Source: Phytohabitans suffuscus (GTDB lineage Bacteria > Actinomycetota > Actinomycetes > Mycobacteriales > Micromonosporaceae). Taken from it: a stretch of DNA of 64,000 nucleotides. This document shows, in pieces, positions 1 through 8,527 of the stretch; the first letter of the stretch is position 1, and each line of letters begins with the position of its first letter. The notes under the pieces are model-generated. The model was not told where the DNA came from, ran no database searches, and saw nothing but the letters and a program-made list of their open reading frames with translations. The DNA lies in the NCBI RefSeq assembly GCF_011764565.1, contig NZ_AP022871.1, positions 1,736,001 to 1,800,000 on the forward strand. The letters are read 5' to 3'. Both the position numbers and the translations under genes were made by a program.

Positions 1-192
1 GGTCAAGGCCATGCGATCTTGGTGGAGCCGGACGGTCGCGCCATCGCCTCTCCAGTGTGGACCGCGGCAGACTGCCTCGAGCCCTTCGCTGATCTGCACA
101 ACGAATCGGTCGAGGATCTGTGGCGCAACTTTCCGTACAAGGAGAATCATATGAACAAGTACCTGGAGCGGACCATGATCGTGGTGGACTAG
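1..192 (+). CDS. C-terminal end of an unidentified protein (5' end outside window)
   Basis: The frame starting at base 1 is open until the TAG at 190-192 and encodes 63 residues with no frame break. The sequence is mixed hydrophilic (motifs such as VEPDGRAIASPVW and DLWRNFPYKENHM) with no membrane segment or recognisable domain. It converges with the MazG-like gene, whose stop lies only 3 nt away. I do not recognise the family; only the tail is present, so no function is assigned. Confidence 0.6.
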   Translation, partial: GQGHAILVEPDGRAIASPVWTAADCLEPFADLHNESVEDLWRNFPYKENHMNKYLERTMIVVD

Positions 193-195
193 TCG

Positions 196-555
196 TCAGA
201 AGCCCCGCTGCCCGAGAAAGCCGATCTTCCCGGCGAGGGCGGTCGGCAGATCAACCTCCAGGATCTCAGCCAATAGGAACGCGCAGACCATGACGTCGGC
301 CAGCTCGCCAGCGAGGCTGTCCGGTGTGAATTTTTCTATTTTGTCCGTCCGACAGTACTTGATCGCGCCCAAGACTTCGGCGTGCAGTTCGCCAACTTCT
401 TCGCCAAGCTTTGCTGTCTGCGCCAAGACAAAGAGATCACGGTCATGGGTTGCGTCAAGACCAAAATTGGCAGCCAGTCGCTTGGCTTGCTCGCTCGCCC
501 AGTTGGCGGCGTCACGGAGGCTGAGGTCTGGTTGTTGGACCGGCGCGGAGGTCAT
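196..555 (-). CDS. MazG-like nucleotide pyrophosphohydrolase
   Basis: A 119-residue, all-helical-looking protein. The core GEEVGELHAEV followed about 30 residues later by LAGELADVMVCAFLLAEIL matches the metal-binding ExxE...ExxD pattern of MazG/all-alpha NTP pyrophosphohydrolases, which hydrolyse (d)NTPs or related nucleotides to monophosphates. The frame stays open upstream to 768, but that part is Arg/Pro-rich and unlike a protein start. The ATG at 555 (MTSAPVQQPDLSLRD) has a GGGAG element about 8 nt upstream and gives a family-typical length. The substrate cannot be read from sequence. Confidence 0.8.
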   Translation of the reverse strand: MTSAPVQQPDLSLRDAANWASEQAKRLAANFGLDATHDRDLFVLAQTAKLGEEVGELHAEVLGAIKYCRTDKIEKFTPDSLAGELADVMVCAFLLAEILEVDLPTALAGKIGFLGQRGF

Positions 556-873
556 CGGCGGCGCTCCCGGCAGGAGGTAGGCGCTGAATGTAGGAAGGTG
601 CAGGCTAGCAACCCTGCCCTGTGGAGCGCTCTGTGCAGGAGCGCGCCCATCCTGGGGATAACAAACAGGAACATGGCGTGTCGCATGTGGACCATTTTGG
701 CGCGGATAGCTTGTGACCTGCGGTTCTTCGCTGTGGACAACCAAACCGGCATGTGGACGGCGTTGCACGAAGATACAGCGTTGTAGTTCACCAGATCCGC
801 ACGCTAGCAGGCGGAGAACGACCGGTCCGTTACCGACACGCCTGGCGGGGCGACACCGTACCGACGACGTGGC
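556..873. other. Intergenic region without a supported gene
   Basis: About 320 bases between the MazG-like gene and the small gene at 874-1425. Short open frames exist on both strands but none has family-like composition or a convincing ribosome binding site. It probably contains the promoter of the MazG-like gene; no clear -10/-35 pair or strong hairpin was seen. Confidence 0.5.
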
Positions 874-1425
874 TCATTCGCCGTGCACGATGCGCGCATC
901 GACAGGCAGCGGCGGGTCAGGCGGGGTGGTGGTGACGCGGGCGGCCTCGACCAGGTCGTCGACCGCCGCCTCGTCGGGTGGGGTGCCGGGGTCGTAGCGC
1001 GCGGTCCAGGTCAGGCCGTCGACGCCGCTCACCCGCCGGGCCACCACGCGCACGCCGCCGCCCTCGGGCAGCGGGTGGTGCTCGGTGTAGGCGACCGAGC
1101 GGGTCACCCGGGTCCGCACCTGGTCGGGCACGTCGCCGGGGTCGAGCAGGACGGTGGAGAGGAACGGCTGGTCGGCGACGACCGCGTAGCCGGCGCGCTC
1201 CTCGACCACCGAGGCGGGGGTGATCACCAGCTCGCGGCCCGACCAGGCGGCCTTGTGGATCTCGTGCCAGCCGAGCCGGTGCTGGCCGGGCAGCCACAGC
1301 CCGCGGTTGGTGGCGACCACCACGCCGTCGCCGGAGGCGCGGGCCCAGGCCGAGACGCGCTCGTCCGGCTCCAGCGCCGGGCGCTTGTCGGCCGGCAGCT
1401 TCGGCTTGCGCCTGAACAGCGCCAT
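874..1425 (-). CDS. Conserved-looking hypothetical protein translationally coupled to dnaG
   Basis: A 183-residue soluble protein beginning [20 protein letters not shown], with no signal peptide or membrane segment. The middle reads like a beta-rich fold (VVVATNRGLWLPG, WHEIHKAAWSGRELVITP). In restored dnaG the stop TGA overlaps this ATG by one base (TGATG at 1427-1423), so the two genes are probably coupled. A GTG lies one codon upstream as an alternative start. I do not recognise a named family; the position just downstream of dnaG is the only functional hint. Confidence 0.7.
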   Translation of the reverse strand: MALFRRKPKLPADKRPALEPDERVSAWARASGDGVVVATNRGLWLPGQHRLGWHEIHKAAWSGRELVITPASVVEERAGYAVVADQPFLSTVLLDPGDVPDQVRTRVTRSVAYTEHHPLPEGGGVRVVARRVSGVDGLTWTARYDPGTPPDEAAVDDLVEAARVTTTPPDPPLPVDARIVHGE

Positions 1426-3274
1426 CACAGCCCCCGACCGCCTGCTCGCGCAGCGCCCGTGCGTGCTGCTCCAGCGAGAAGAGCTCCCCGGCCAGTGCGA
1501 GGTACTCGTCTTTGCTGGTCACCGGGTTGACGCGCTGCACCTTCGACTTCAGCTCGCGGATCCGGGTGGCGACCGAGCCGAGCTGGAGGCGGGCCAGCGC
1601 CACCGAGACGTAGCGCGGGTCAGGCTCGGTGTCGAGGCGCAGCGGCTCGACGGCCAGCTCGCCGACGAGGGCCTTGGCGGCCAGGTCGCCGCTCGCGTCG
1701 CGGACGCCCTCGATCCAGACGGCCCCGGCCGCCGCGGCTGCCGCACCGCCCGCGGCGGCGATCGCCTCGCGCACCACCGCGTGTATCGGGTGGCGGTAGA
1801 CGTCGGCGCCGAGCGCGTCGAACATCGGGCCGGCCAGCGCGGGCATCTGCAGGGCGAGCTTGAGGCACTCGCGCTCGACCATCACCTGTGGACTGTCCAC
1901 TGCGGACTCCACGGGTGCGGGGCGGCCGGGCGCGGGCTCGGCCCGGCCCGAGGCGGCCACGACCGCGCGCTGTACCGGCTCGATCTCCATGCCGAGGTCG
2001 CCGGCGAGCTTGCGGATGTACTCGGGGCGCTTCTCCCGGTCTTTGATCTTCGCGACCAGGGGCGCGGCCCGGCGCATCGCGTCGACCCGGCCCTCGACGG
2101 TGTCGAGGTCGTGGCGGGACAGCACCTGGCGCAGCGCGAAGTCGACCAGCGGCTCGCGGCGGGCGATGAGGTCGCGCACGGCGAGGTCGCCCTTCGCCAG
2201 CCGCAGCTCGCACGGGTCCATGCTGTCCGGTGAGACCGCGATGAACGTGCGGCCGACGAACTTCTGGTCCTCTTCGAACGCCCGCAACGCCGCCTTCTGC
2301 CCGGCCGCGTCGCCGTCGAACGTGAAGATGATCTCGCCGGTGAAGCCGTCGGTGTCCATCAGCAGCCGCCGCAGCACGCCGATGTGGTCGCTGCCGAACG
2401 AGGTGCCGCAGGTGGCCACCGCGGTGGGTACGTCGGCGAGGTGGCAGGCCATCACGTCCGTATACCCCTCGACGATCACCACCCGCCCCTGCTTGGCGAT
2501 CTCCCGCTTGGCCTGGTCGACGCCGTAGAGCACGTGCGACTTCTTGTAGATGGGCGTCTCGGGGGTGTTGAGGTACTTCGGGCCGTCGTCCTGGTCGAAG
2601 AGCTTGCGCGCGCCGAAGCCGATCACGTCGCCGGTCAGGTCTTTGATCGGCCACAGCAGCCGGCGCCGGAAGCGGTCGATGAGCGAGCCCGACCGCGCCT
2701 CCCGCGCCAGCCCGGCGGTGATCAGCTCCTGCGGGGTGTAGCCCTTCTGCCGCAGGTGCTTGGCGAGGTGGTCCCACGCGTCAGGGGCGAAGCCGCAGCC
2801 GTACTGCTGGGCGGTGGCCCGGTCGAAGCCGCGCTCGGCGAGGAACTCGCGGGCCTTCTGCGCGGGCGCCGTGCCGAGCTGCTCGGCGTAGAACTCGGCG
2901 GCGGCCACGTGCGCGGCCACCAGCCGCTGCCGCTGTCCCTGCCCCTGGCGCACCGGCGCCGGACCGGCCTCGGCGTACCGCAGCTGGATGCTGGCCCGCC
3001 CGGCCAGCCGCTCGACCGCCTCGACGAACGAGAGGTGGTCGATGTCCATCAGGAACTTGATCGCGTCGCCGCCCGCACCGCACCCGTGGCAGAAGTACAC
3101 GTTGCGGCCGGGCGCGACGGTGAACGAGGCCGTCTTCTCGTCGTGGAAGGGGCACAGGCCCTTGAGGTTGCCACCGCCGGCCGACTTCAGCGTGACGTGC
3201 TCGGAGATGACGTCGGCGATCGCCGTCCGCTCACGGACCAGCGCGATGTCCTCGTCCCGGATGCGGCCAGCCAT
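1425..3274 (-). CDS. dnaG: DNA primase DnaG (3' end frameshifted in this sequence)
   Basis: Primase that makes RNA primers at the replication fork with DnaB. The N-terminal CHC2 zinc finger has Cys41, His44, Cys62 and Cys65 ([23 protein letters not shown]). The Toprim core has [13 protein letters not shown] and the Mg-binding [12 protein letters not shown]. The C-terminal region, which would bind helicase, ends at [18 protein letters not shown]. As written, the frame does not stop after residue 615 (codon at 1432) but runs 170 more residues through the next gene to 917 as Arg/Gly-rich nonsense. One extra G in the run at 1431-1435 gives ...AVGGL-stop with the TGA at 1425-1427, the usual length for the family. 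The tail is therefore judged a single-base omission. Confidence 0.93.
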
Positions 3275-3347
3275 GGCCTACATCCTGCCTCACCCGTCAC
3301 GGCCGCCGCCGCGCCTCCCTGGGTGACCGTGGGCACGGGGCCCGCGG

Positions 3348-4562
3348 TCAGGCCAGGGTGAGCGTGAGGGTCGCGTTGTACACCCCGGGCGGGGTCGTGG
3401 CGGGGATCGACAGGCTCAGCCCGGCCCCGCACGCGAACTCGCCGGAGCTGCTGGACGCGGCGGCCGAGCAGAGCGTACGGGTGGCGCCGAGGTCGGCGGT
3501 CTGCCCCTCGGTGACCGTGCCGGAGCCACTGGTGGTGCGCGCGGTCGGGTCCCAGGTGAGGCCGGCGGCCGGGATGGACGCCGTCACCGGGTCGGTGGCG
3601 AAGTCTTCGAGCTGGCCGGTCAGGGTCCAGCCCGCGCCGCTGCCGCGCAGGTCGGTCACGTCGGCCTGGGGCAGGCTGCCGGTCGCCGTACCGCCGACGC
3701 TGCCACCCGCGAGCTGCACGGCCTCGCTCGCCAGCGCCAGGGTGAACGGACCCGGCGCGATCTCCGCGACGATCTCCTGCTGGCTCGTGCCACCCGGCAG
3801 CTCGCCGGTGACGGTGAACGACCGCGGCTCGGAGGTCGAGCTCCGGAACGCGGTCGGGTCGGCCGGCAGGAACGTCGCGGTGATCGAGTGGGTCCCGCTC
3901 GGCAGCGAGGTGGTGGCCAGCGTCGCGGTCGCGTCCGCACCGGTGACCGGCGCGGTGCCGATGGCGAGCGCCCCCCGCCGGAACTCCACCGTGCCGGCCG
4001 CCCCGTCCGGCTCCACGTCGGCGGTCAGGGTCACCTCGGTGCCCGGGTCGACCGGACCGGCCGGAGTGATGGCGAGGGTGGTCACCGTCTCCTCCGCCGG
4101 GTCGGCCACCTCCGCCGTCCAGGTGGAGCCGGTGACGAATACGGGCGTGACGAACGAGTCCGGGTGCTGGCCCTGCGTCAGGCTGAAGCACTGCAGCACG
4201 ATCCACCACTCGCCGTCCTCCGGCGGGGCGCCGAGCGCGCCGGCGAACGAGCGGTCCGGCACGACGTCGACGGGCGCCGTGTCGTACCCGCCGGCGCTCA
4301 GCGACCGGGACAGGTTGTTGAACGGCCCGATGGGGCGCCCGATCCGCAGCTGCGCGTTCACCCCGTACCCGGCGGGGCAGGCCGCCGCCGTCCGGCCGCT
4401 GGCGAACATCGGGCTCTGCGCCACGTCGCCGCTGGTCTGCGAGAGCGTGATGGCGCCCAGCGAGGCGGCCCGCGCCGGCGACGCGACGGCGACGAGACCG
4501 CCGGCGGCCGCGGTGAGCGCCACCAGCAGGGCCGCGGCGCGGGCGGACCAACGCCGGCTCAT
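3348..4562 (-). CDS. Secreted protein: shared N-terminal domain, Ig-like repeat, WxL-like C-terminus
   Basis: 404 residues with a signal peptide (MSRRWSARAAALLVALTAA...SPARA, cleaved near residue 32). Residues ~33-150 form a domain shared with three other proteins in this window, with two conserved cysteines (CPAGYG and LQCFSLTQG). Residues ~160-250 are a bacterial Ig-like repeat (VTLTADVEPDGAAGTVEF...TSLPSGTHSITATF). Residues ~260-404 resemble a WxL domain: VTDLRGSGAGWTLTGQLEDF near the middle and a terminal YNATLTLTLA. There is no LPxTG tail, so wall association would be non-covalent (inferred). The ATG overlaps the stop of the DUF916 gene by 4 bp, so the pair is co-translated. It is last in the operon before dnaG. 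Confidence 0.8.
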   Translation of the reverse strand: MSRRWSARAAALLVALTAAAGGLVAVASPARAASLGAITLSQTSGDVAQSPMFASGRTAAACPAGYGVNAQLRIGRPIGPFNNLSRSLSAGGYDTAPVDVVPDRSFAGALGAPPEDGEWWIVLQCFSLTQGQHPDSFVTPVFVTGSTWTAEVADPAEETVTTLAITPAGPVDPGTEVTLTADVEPDGAAGTVEFRRGALAIGTAPVTGADATATLATTSLPSGTHSITATFLPADPTAFRSSTSEPRSFTVTGELPGGTSQQEIVAEIAPGPFTLALASEAVQLAGGSVGGTATGSLPQADVTDLRGSGAGWTLTGQLEDFATDPVTASIPAAGLTWDPTARTTSGSGTVTEGQTADLGATRTLCSAAASSSSGEFACGAGLSLSIPATTPPGVYNATLTLTLA

Positions 4563-5971
4563 GAGTCGCTCCCCCGGCGCCGCGCGGCCATCCGCAGGCC
4601 AGCGCCGCCACCGACGAGCGCGGCTCCCACCGCCACGAACGCGCCGATCGCGAGGCCGGTACGGGGCAGGTCACCGCCGCCGCCACCGGTTCCGTCGGTC
4701 GGGCTCGGCGACGGGCTGGGCGACTCGCTCGGCGACGCGGTGGCCGTCGGCGAGGCGGTCGGCGAGACCGTCGTGGTGGGCGAAGCCGTGGGCGGCGGGA
4801 TCGACACGCCGATCTCCACGCCCGCGGTCGGTTCGAGGCCCCTCGGCACCTCCGCCGGCATCGCGCCCGGCGCGCCCGCCAGCGCCAGCGCCACCGCGGC
4901 GAGGACCACGCCCCGGCTGCGCGCGGTCGCCACGGTATCCGCCCGGGGGGAGCCGATCAGCTCGGCCGCCGCGGCCAGCCGCCGGTTGCGCCGCCGCCAG
5001 AAGAACCACGACAGCAGCAGGCCCGCGACGAGCAGGAGCACGATGACGATGAGCCAGGGCACCGCCCACATCGAGCGGGACTCGGTCAGCGAGAGCGCGG
5101 TGCCTTCGACCTGCGGGTTGACCGTGACCTGGGCGTCCAGTCTCCCCGCCGGGAAGACGCCCGCCAGCTTCCGGCTGATCCGGATCTCCGAGTCCGGCAG
5201 CAGCTCGGGGATGTCGATCACCTCGCTGTTGGCGACCCGGATGCCGAGCGGCCCACGCACCTCGATCCGCGCCTTGCCGCCGAAGCGCACGTTGCCGGTG
5301 TTCGCCACCTGGTACGTGACGGTCAGGTCGCCGCCGCCGAACGGGATCACCGGGTTGTCGTACTGGACGTCGACCTTCGTGATCTCCGCGGCGGGCTGGG
5401 CCGGCCCGTCGACCCTCAGGTAGACGCGGGCCGCGATCCGGCGCTCGACGTTCACCTGCTGGCCCTGCTCGTTGGTGGTGGTCTCGGTGGCCGAGGCGAT
5501 CAGGCCCCCGATGTGGTCGCCCGGCTCGGCGTTGCCGGGGATCCTCAGCTTGAACGGGATGTCCACCCGCTTGCCCACCGGCACGGTGTACTCGTCGCGC
5601 GGCAGCGTGATCCACGCCCCCACGTCCTTCGGCTGCTCGCTCGCGGGTAGCAGGGCGAAGCCACCGTCCGGGGCGTTGAACGCGTCCGTCGGGTACACCG
5701 AGACCTTCAGCGCCTTCGTGCCGAGGTTGCTCACGGCGACCCAGTCGGACACCTCCTCGCCGGCCTTGAGCCCGTACTCGAACCGGCTGCGGACGGTCGG
5801 ACCCTTCGGGCTGGACGGGACCACGCTCCACTTGAACTCGTCCCCGGGCGCCTTCGCCGGGGCGGCGTTCACCGGGGCGGGCGGCTGCGCCGCGAGGAGC
5901 ACAGCCAGCAGAGCGAACAGAAGCCCGGCGCGGGTGGCGATCCGGGAGCGGACGGGTCGGGCGGATGTCAT
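4559..5971 (-). CDS. DUF916 (WxL-interacting type) membrane protein fused to an LPRTG-tailed segment
   Basis: 470 residues. A signal peptide (~1-36) leads into a DUF916-like domain (~45-190: FEYGLKAGEEVSDWVAVSNLG, PGDHIGGLIAS), a second beta domain (~195-295) and a membrane helix (302-323) followed by WRRRNRR. This is the layout of WxL-interacting proteins. The frame then continues through a second signal-like hydrophobic stretch (353-370) and a Ser/Thr/Pro linker (PTASPTTTVSPTASP) to LPRTG at 435-439, a membrane helix and MAARRRG, i.e. a complete sortase-sorting tail. This may be a true fusion, or two proteins joined by a lost stop; a GTG at codon 347 could start the second. The ATG has a GAGGAG site. 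It is upstream of, and overlaps, the WxL-like gene. Confidence 0.75.
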   Translation of the reverse strand: MTSARPVRSRIATRAGLLFALLAVLLAAQPPAPVNAAPAKAPGDEFKWSVVPSSPKGPTVRSRFEYGLKAGEEVSDWVAVSNLGTKALKVSVYPTDAFNAPDGGFALLPASEQPKDVGAWITLPRDEYTVPVGKRVDIPFKLRIPGNAEPGDHIGGLIASATETTTNEQGQQVNVERRIAARVYLRVDGPAQPAAEITKVDVQYDNPVIPFGGGDLTVTYQVANTGNVRFGGKARIEVRGPLGIRVANSEVIDIPELLPDSEIRISRKLAGVFPAGRLDAQVTVNPQVEGTALSLTESRSMWAVPWLIVIVLLLVAGLLLSWFFWRRRNRRLAAAAELIGSPRADTVATARSRGVVLAAVALALAGAPGAMPAEVPRGLEPTAGVEIGVSIPPPTASPTTTVSPTASPTATASPSESPSPSPSPTDGTGGGGGDLPRTGLAIGAFVAVGAALVGGGAGLRMAARRRGSDS

Positions 5972-6008
5972 GGCTCGGGCTCCTCGTGGGGTCCGGAAAC
6001 AGGCATGC

Positions 6009-6048
6009 GGCGGAGGTGTCGCGGGCTTTCGCCCACGACACCTCCGCC
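6009..6048 (-). terminator. Rho-independent-type hairpin after the 6083-7291 gene
   Basis: A perfect 13-bp inverted repeat (GGCGGAGGTGTCG at 6009-6021, its complement at 6036-6048), with an inner GGGC/GCCC pairing. There is no U tract, as is common in actinomycetes. It separates the 6083-7291 gene from the DUF916 gene, which probably has its own promoter or is read through. Confidence 0.75.
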
Positions 6049-6082
6049 TATGTCAACCCTTGGCAGGGCTCGATCGAGGTGA

Positions 6083-7291
6083 TCAGGCCAGCGTCAGGGT
6101 CAGGGTGGCGGCGTACGCACCCGGCGCGGCGGTGTCCGGGACGGACAGCGTCAGGCCGGCGGCGCAGTCGAACACACCGGCGCTGCTGGCCAGGGCGGCC
6201 GAGCAGAGGGTGCGGGCGGCGCCGAGGTCGGCACCGGTACCCGGCGTGACCGAGCCCGAGCCGCTGACCTTGCTGGCGGTCGGCGCCCAGGTCAGGTTGG
6301 CGGCCCCGATCGGGCTGGTGGCCGGAGTGGTGTTGAAGTCCTCCAGCTGACCGGTCAGGTCCCAGCCGGCGTTGCTGCCGCGCAGGTCGGTCACCGTCGC
6401 GGTGTTGAGGTCGCCGGTCGCGGTGCCACCGACGGTGCCACCCGCGAGGGCGGCGGTGTTGCCGGCCACGGCCAGGCTGAAGGCACCCGGCGTGATGTCC
6501 GCGACGATCTCCTGCTCCGCGGCCGGGCCGTCACCGAGCTCGACGGTGATCGACTGCGGCTGCGACGAGGAGGGGTTGAACGCCGCCGCGTTGGCCGGCG
6601 TGAACGTCGCCGTGATCGAGTGGGTCCCGATCGGCAGCGACGTGGTGGTGAGCGTGGCGGTGCCGCTCGCGACCGGCGCGGTGCCGATCACGGTGCTGGC
6701 GCCCCGGCGGAACTGCACGGTGCCCTCGGCGTTCGCCGGCGCGACGGTCGCGGTCAGGGTGACCTCTTCGCCGGACTCGACGGTCGCCGGCGAGACGGCG
6801 AGCGTCGTGGTCGTGTCCTCCGCCACCGGCCCGCGGTCGACCCGCCAGTTGGTGCCCTCGACCACGATCGGGAGCTGGAACTCGTCGGGGTGGCGACCCG
6901 CGGTCAGGCTGAAGCACTCGACGATGATCAGGTAGTTACCCGGCGCGACCGTGGTCACACCCAGCGCCTGGGCCAGCGACCGGTTGGGCTCGATCGACAC
7001 CGGCGCCTGGTCGTAGCCGCCGCCACCGAGCGCGCGCGCCAGGTTCTGGTACGGACCGCCGACCGGACCCACCCGCAGACCGGCGTTTTCCCCGAACCCG
7101 GTCGGGCACGGGTTCGCGGACGTCGCGGTCGTGAACATCGGGTTGGTGTCAACAGCACCGTTCTCCGGCGCAACGGTGATCGTGCCGAGCGACGCCGCCT
7201 GTGCGGGCGACGCAACCGCCACGAGCACGCCCGCCGACATGACGGCCGCCCCAAGCAGCGCGCCCGCACGAGCGAACATGCGCTTGCTCAT
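6083..7291 (-). CDS. Secreted protein: shared N-terminal domain, Ig-like repeat, WxL-like C-terminus (paralog)
   Basis: 402 residues, a full-length paralog of the protein at 3348-4562. It has a signal peptide (MSKRMFARAGALLGAAVMSA...SPAQA), the shared N-terminal domain with CPTGFGENAGLRVG and VECFSLTAGRHPDEF, an Ig-like repeat (VTLTATVAPANAEGTVQF) and a WxL-like end (VTDLRGSNAGWDLTGQLEDF, YAATLTLTLA). The ATG has a strong GAGGAAG site 8 nt upstream. A 351-nt leader lies before it and a hairpin after it, so it looks like a single-gene unit. Strong expression is suggested by the RBS and isolation, but that is inference. Confidence 0.8.
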   Translation of the reverse strand: MSKRMFARAGALLGAAVMSAGVLVAVASPAQAASLGTITVAPENGAVDTNPMFTTATSANPCPTGFGENAGLRVGPVGGPYQNLARALGGGGYDQAPVSIEPNRSLAQALGVTTVAPGNYLIIVECFSLTAGRHPDEFQLPIVVEGTNWRVDRGPVAEDTTTTLAVSPATVESGEEVTLTATVAPANAEGTVQFRRGASTVIGTAPVASGTATLTTTSLPIGTHSITATFTPANAAAFNPSSSQPQSITVELGDGPAAEQEIVADITPGAFSLAVAGNTAALAGGTVGGTATGDLNTATVTDLRGSNAGWDLTGQLEDFNTTPATSPIGAANLTWAPTASKVSGSGSVTPGTGADLGAARTLCSAALASSAGVFDCAAGLTLSVPDTAAPGAYAATLTLTLA

Positions 7292-7642
7292 GAATCACTT
7301 CCTCTCGCTGAGGATGATGCCCAGGCCGGACCCTGGTGACCCGGCCGGCAACCAGGCTCTACAGCAGCCGTGACCCGGTAAACAGGCCAATGTCTCCGCC
7401 GAACGTGCGGAAGGCGAATTCTCGGTGCCTCTTCATCAGGTAAAGGGCGAAACTCAAAGACCATTCGGATGGCCGGGCATGAGCCGAAAGTCAGCTTGCC
7501 CCGGCCCGCTCCAGTTTCGGGCCGCACGCTCCCGCGGGCACCGCTGCGGTCGGCGGCTCGCCAGGGCTCGCCGAGACCCCCGACCTCCGCTGCCGGGCCC
7601 GCGCGACAAGCCCCGGCAGGTCGCCGCCGGGGCCGGGCTCGC
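7292..7642. other. Intergenic region upstream of the 7291 gene and downstream of pstB
   Basis: About 350 bases. No open frame with family-like composition was found. It must hold the promoter of the minus-strand gene starting at 7291. A single GTTTACC-like heptamer occurs on the minus strand near 7405, too weak to call a PHO box. No strong terminator hairpin for pstB was recognised. Confidence 0.5.
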
Positions 7643-8503
7643 TCAGCCGAAGCGGCCATGGACGTAGTCGGACGTGCGCGGGTCCCGCGGATGGTCGAAC
7701 ATCGCGGAGGTCGGCCCGTGCTCCACGATCACCCCGGGCGTGCCCTGCGAGGCGAGGAAGAACGCGCACAGGTGGGACACGCGGGCGGCCTGCTGCATGT
7801 TGTGCGTGACGATCACGATCGTCACCTCGTGCACCAGCTCGGCGATGGTCTCCTCGATCCGCCGCGTGGAGGTCGGGTCGAGCGCGGAGCACGGCTCGTC
7901 CATCAACAGCGCGCGCGGGCGTACCGCGAGCGAGCGGGCGATGCAGAGCCGCTGCTGCTGGCCGCCGGAGAGCGCGCCGCCCGGCTGGCGCAGTCGGTCC
8001 CGGACCTCTTTCCACAGCCCGGCCTTGGTCAGGGTCTCCTCCACCAGGTCGTCCCGGTCGCCGCGGGAGACCTTGACACCGGTGAGCTTGAGCCCGGCCA
8101 CGACGTTGTCGTAGATGGACATCGCCGGAAACGGGTTCGGCTTCTGGAACACCATGCCGACCTGTCTGCGGGCGTCGGTGATGCGCCGCTCGGCGGAGTA
8201 GAGGTCGCGCCCGTCGAGCAGCACCTCACCGGCGAGCGACGCGCTGGGCACCAGCTCGTGCATCCGGTTGAGGATCCGCAGGAACGTCGACTTCCCGCAC
8301 CCGGACGGCCCGATCAGCGCGGTCACCTTGCCCGCCGGCATGTTCAGCGACACCCGGTCGAGCACCTTGTGGTCGCCGAACCAGGCGGAGATCGACCGCG
8401 CCTCGAGGCTCGCCAGGCCGCTCGCGTCCGGCCGGGGCACCGGTGCGGTCGCGGCGACCGGCGGACCGAGGTCGACCATCGTCGAGTCGTCGAGCTGGGT
8501 CAC
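7643..8503 (-). CDS. pstB: Phosphate ABC transporter ATP-binding protein PstB
   Basis: 286 residues, the cytoplasmic ATPase that energises phosphate import through PstC/PstA. Visible motifs in order are Walker A GPSGCGKST (~65), Q-loop VFQKPNPFPAMSIYDNV (PstB-typical), ABC signature LSGGQQQR, Walker B LLMDEPCSALDP and switch His THNMQQAARVS. It has an unusual ~30-residue N-terminal extension before the core. The start is a GTG with AAAGGAC upstream. Unusually, it is separated from pstC-pstA-pstS by surface-protein genes, and it follows the sortase-like gene by only 24 nt, so it probably shares that transcript. Confidence 0.95.
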   Translation of the reverse strand: MTQLDDSTMVDLGPPVAATAPVPRPDASGLASLEARSISAWFGDHKVLDRVSLNMPAGKVTALIGPSGCGKSTFLRILNRMHELVPSASLAGEVLLDGRDLYSAERRITDARRQVGMVFQKPNPFPAMSIYDNVVAGLKLTGVKVSRGDRDDLVEETLTKAGLWKEVRDRLRQPGGALSGGQQQRLCIARSLAVRPRALLMDEPCSALDPTSTRRIEETIAELVHEVTIVIVTHNMQQAARVSHLCAFFLASQGTPGVIVEHGPTSAMFDHPRDPRTSDYVHGRFG

Positions 8504-8527
8504 GGCGCTGTCCTTTCTGGACTGTCG

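Noticed and set aside
917..1424. The 170-residue C-terminal extension of DnaG as a real domain
   Set aside because: It is the out-of-frame reading of the adjacent gene, Arg/Gly-rich, and vanishes when one G is added at 1431-1435.
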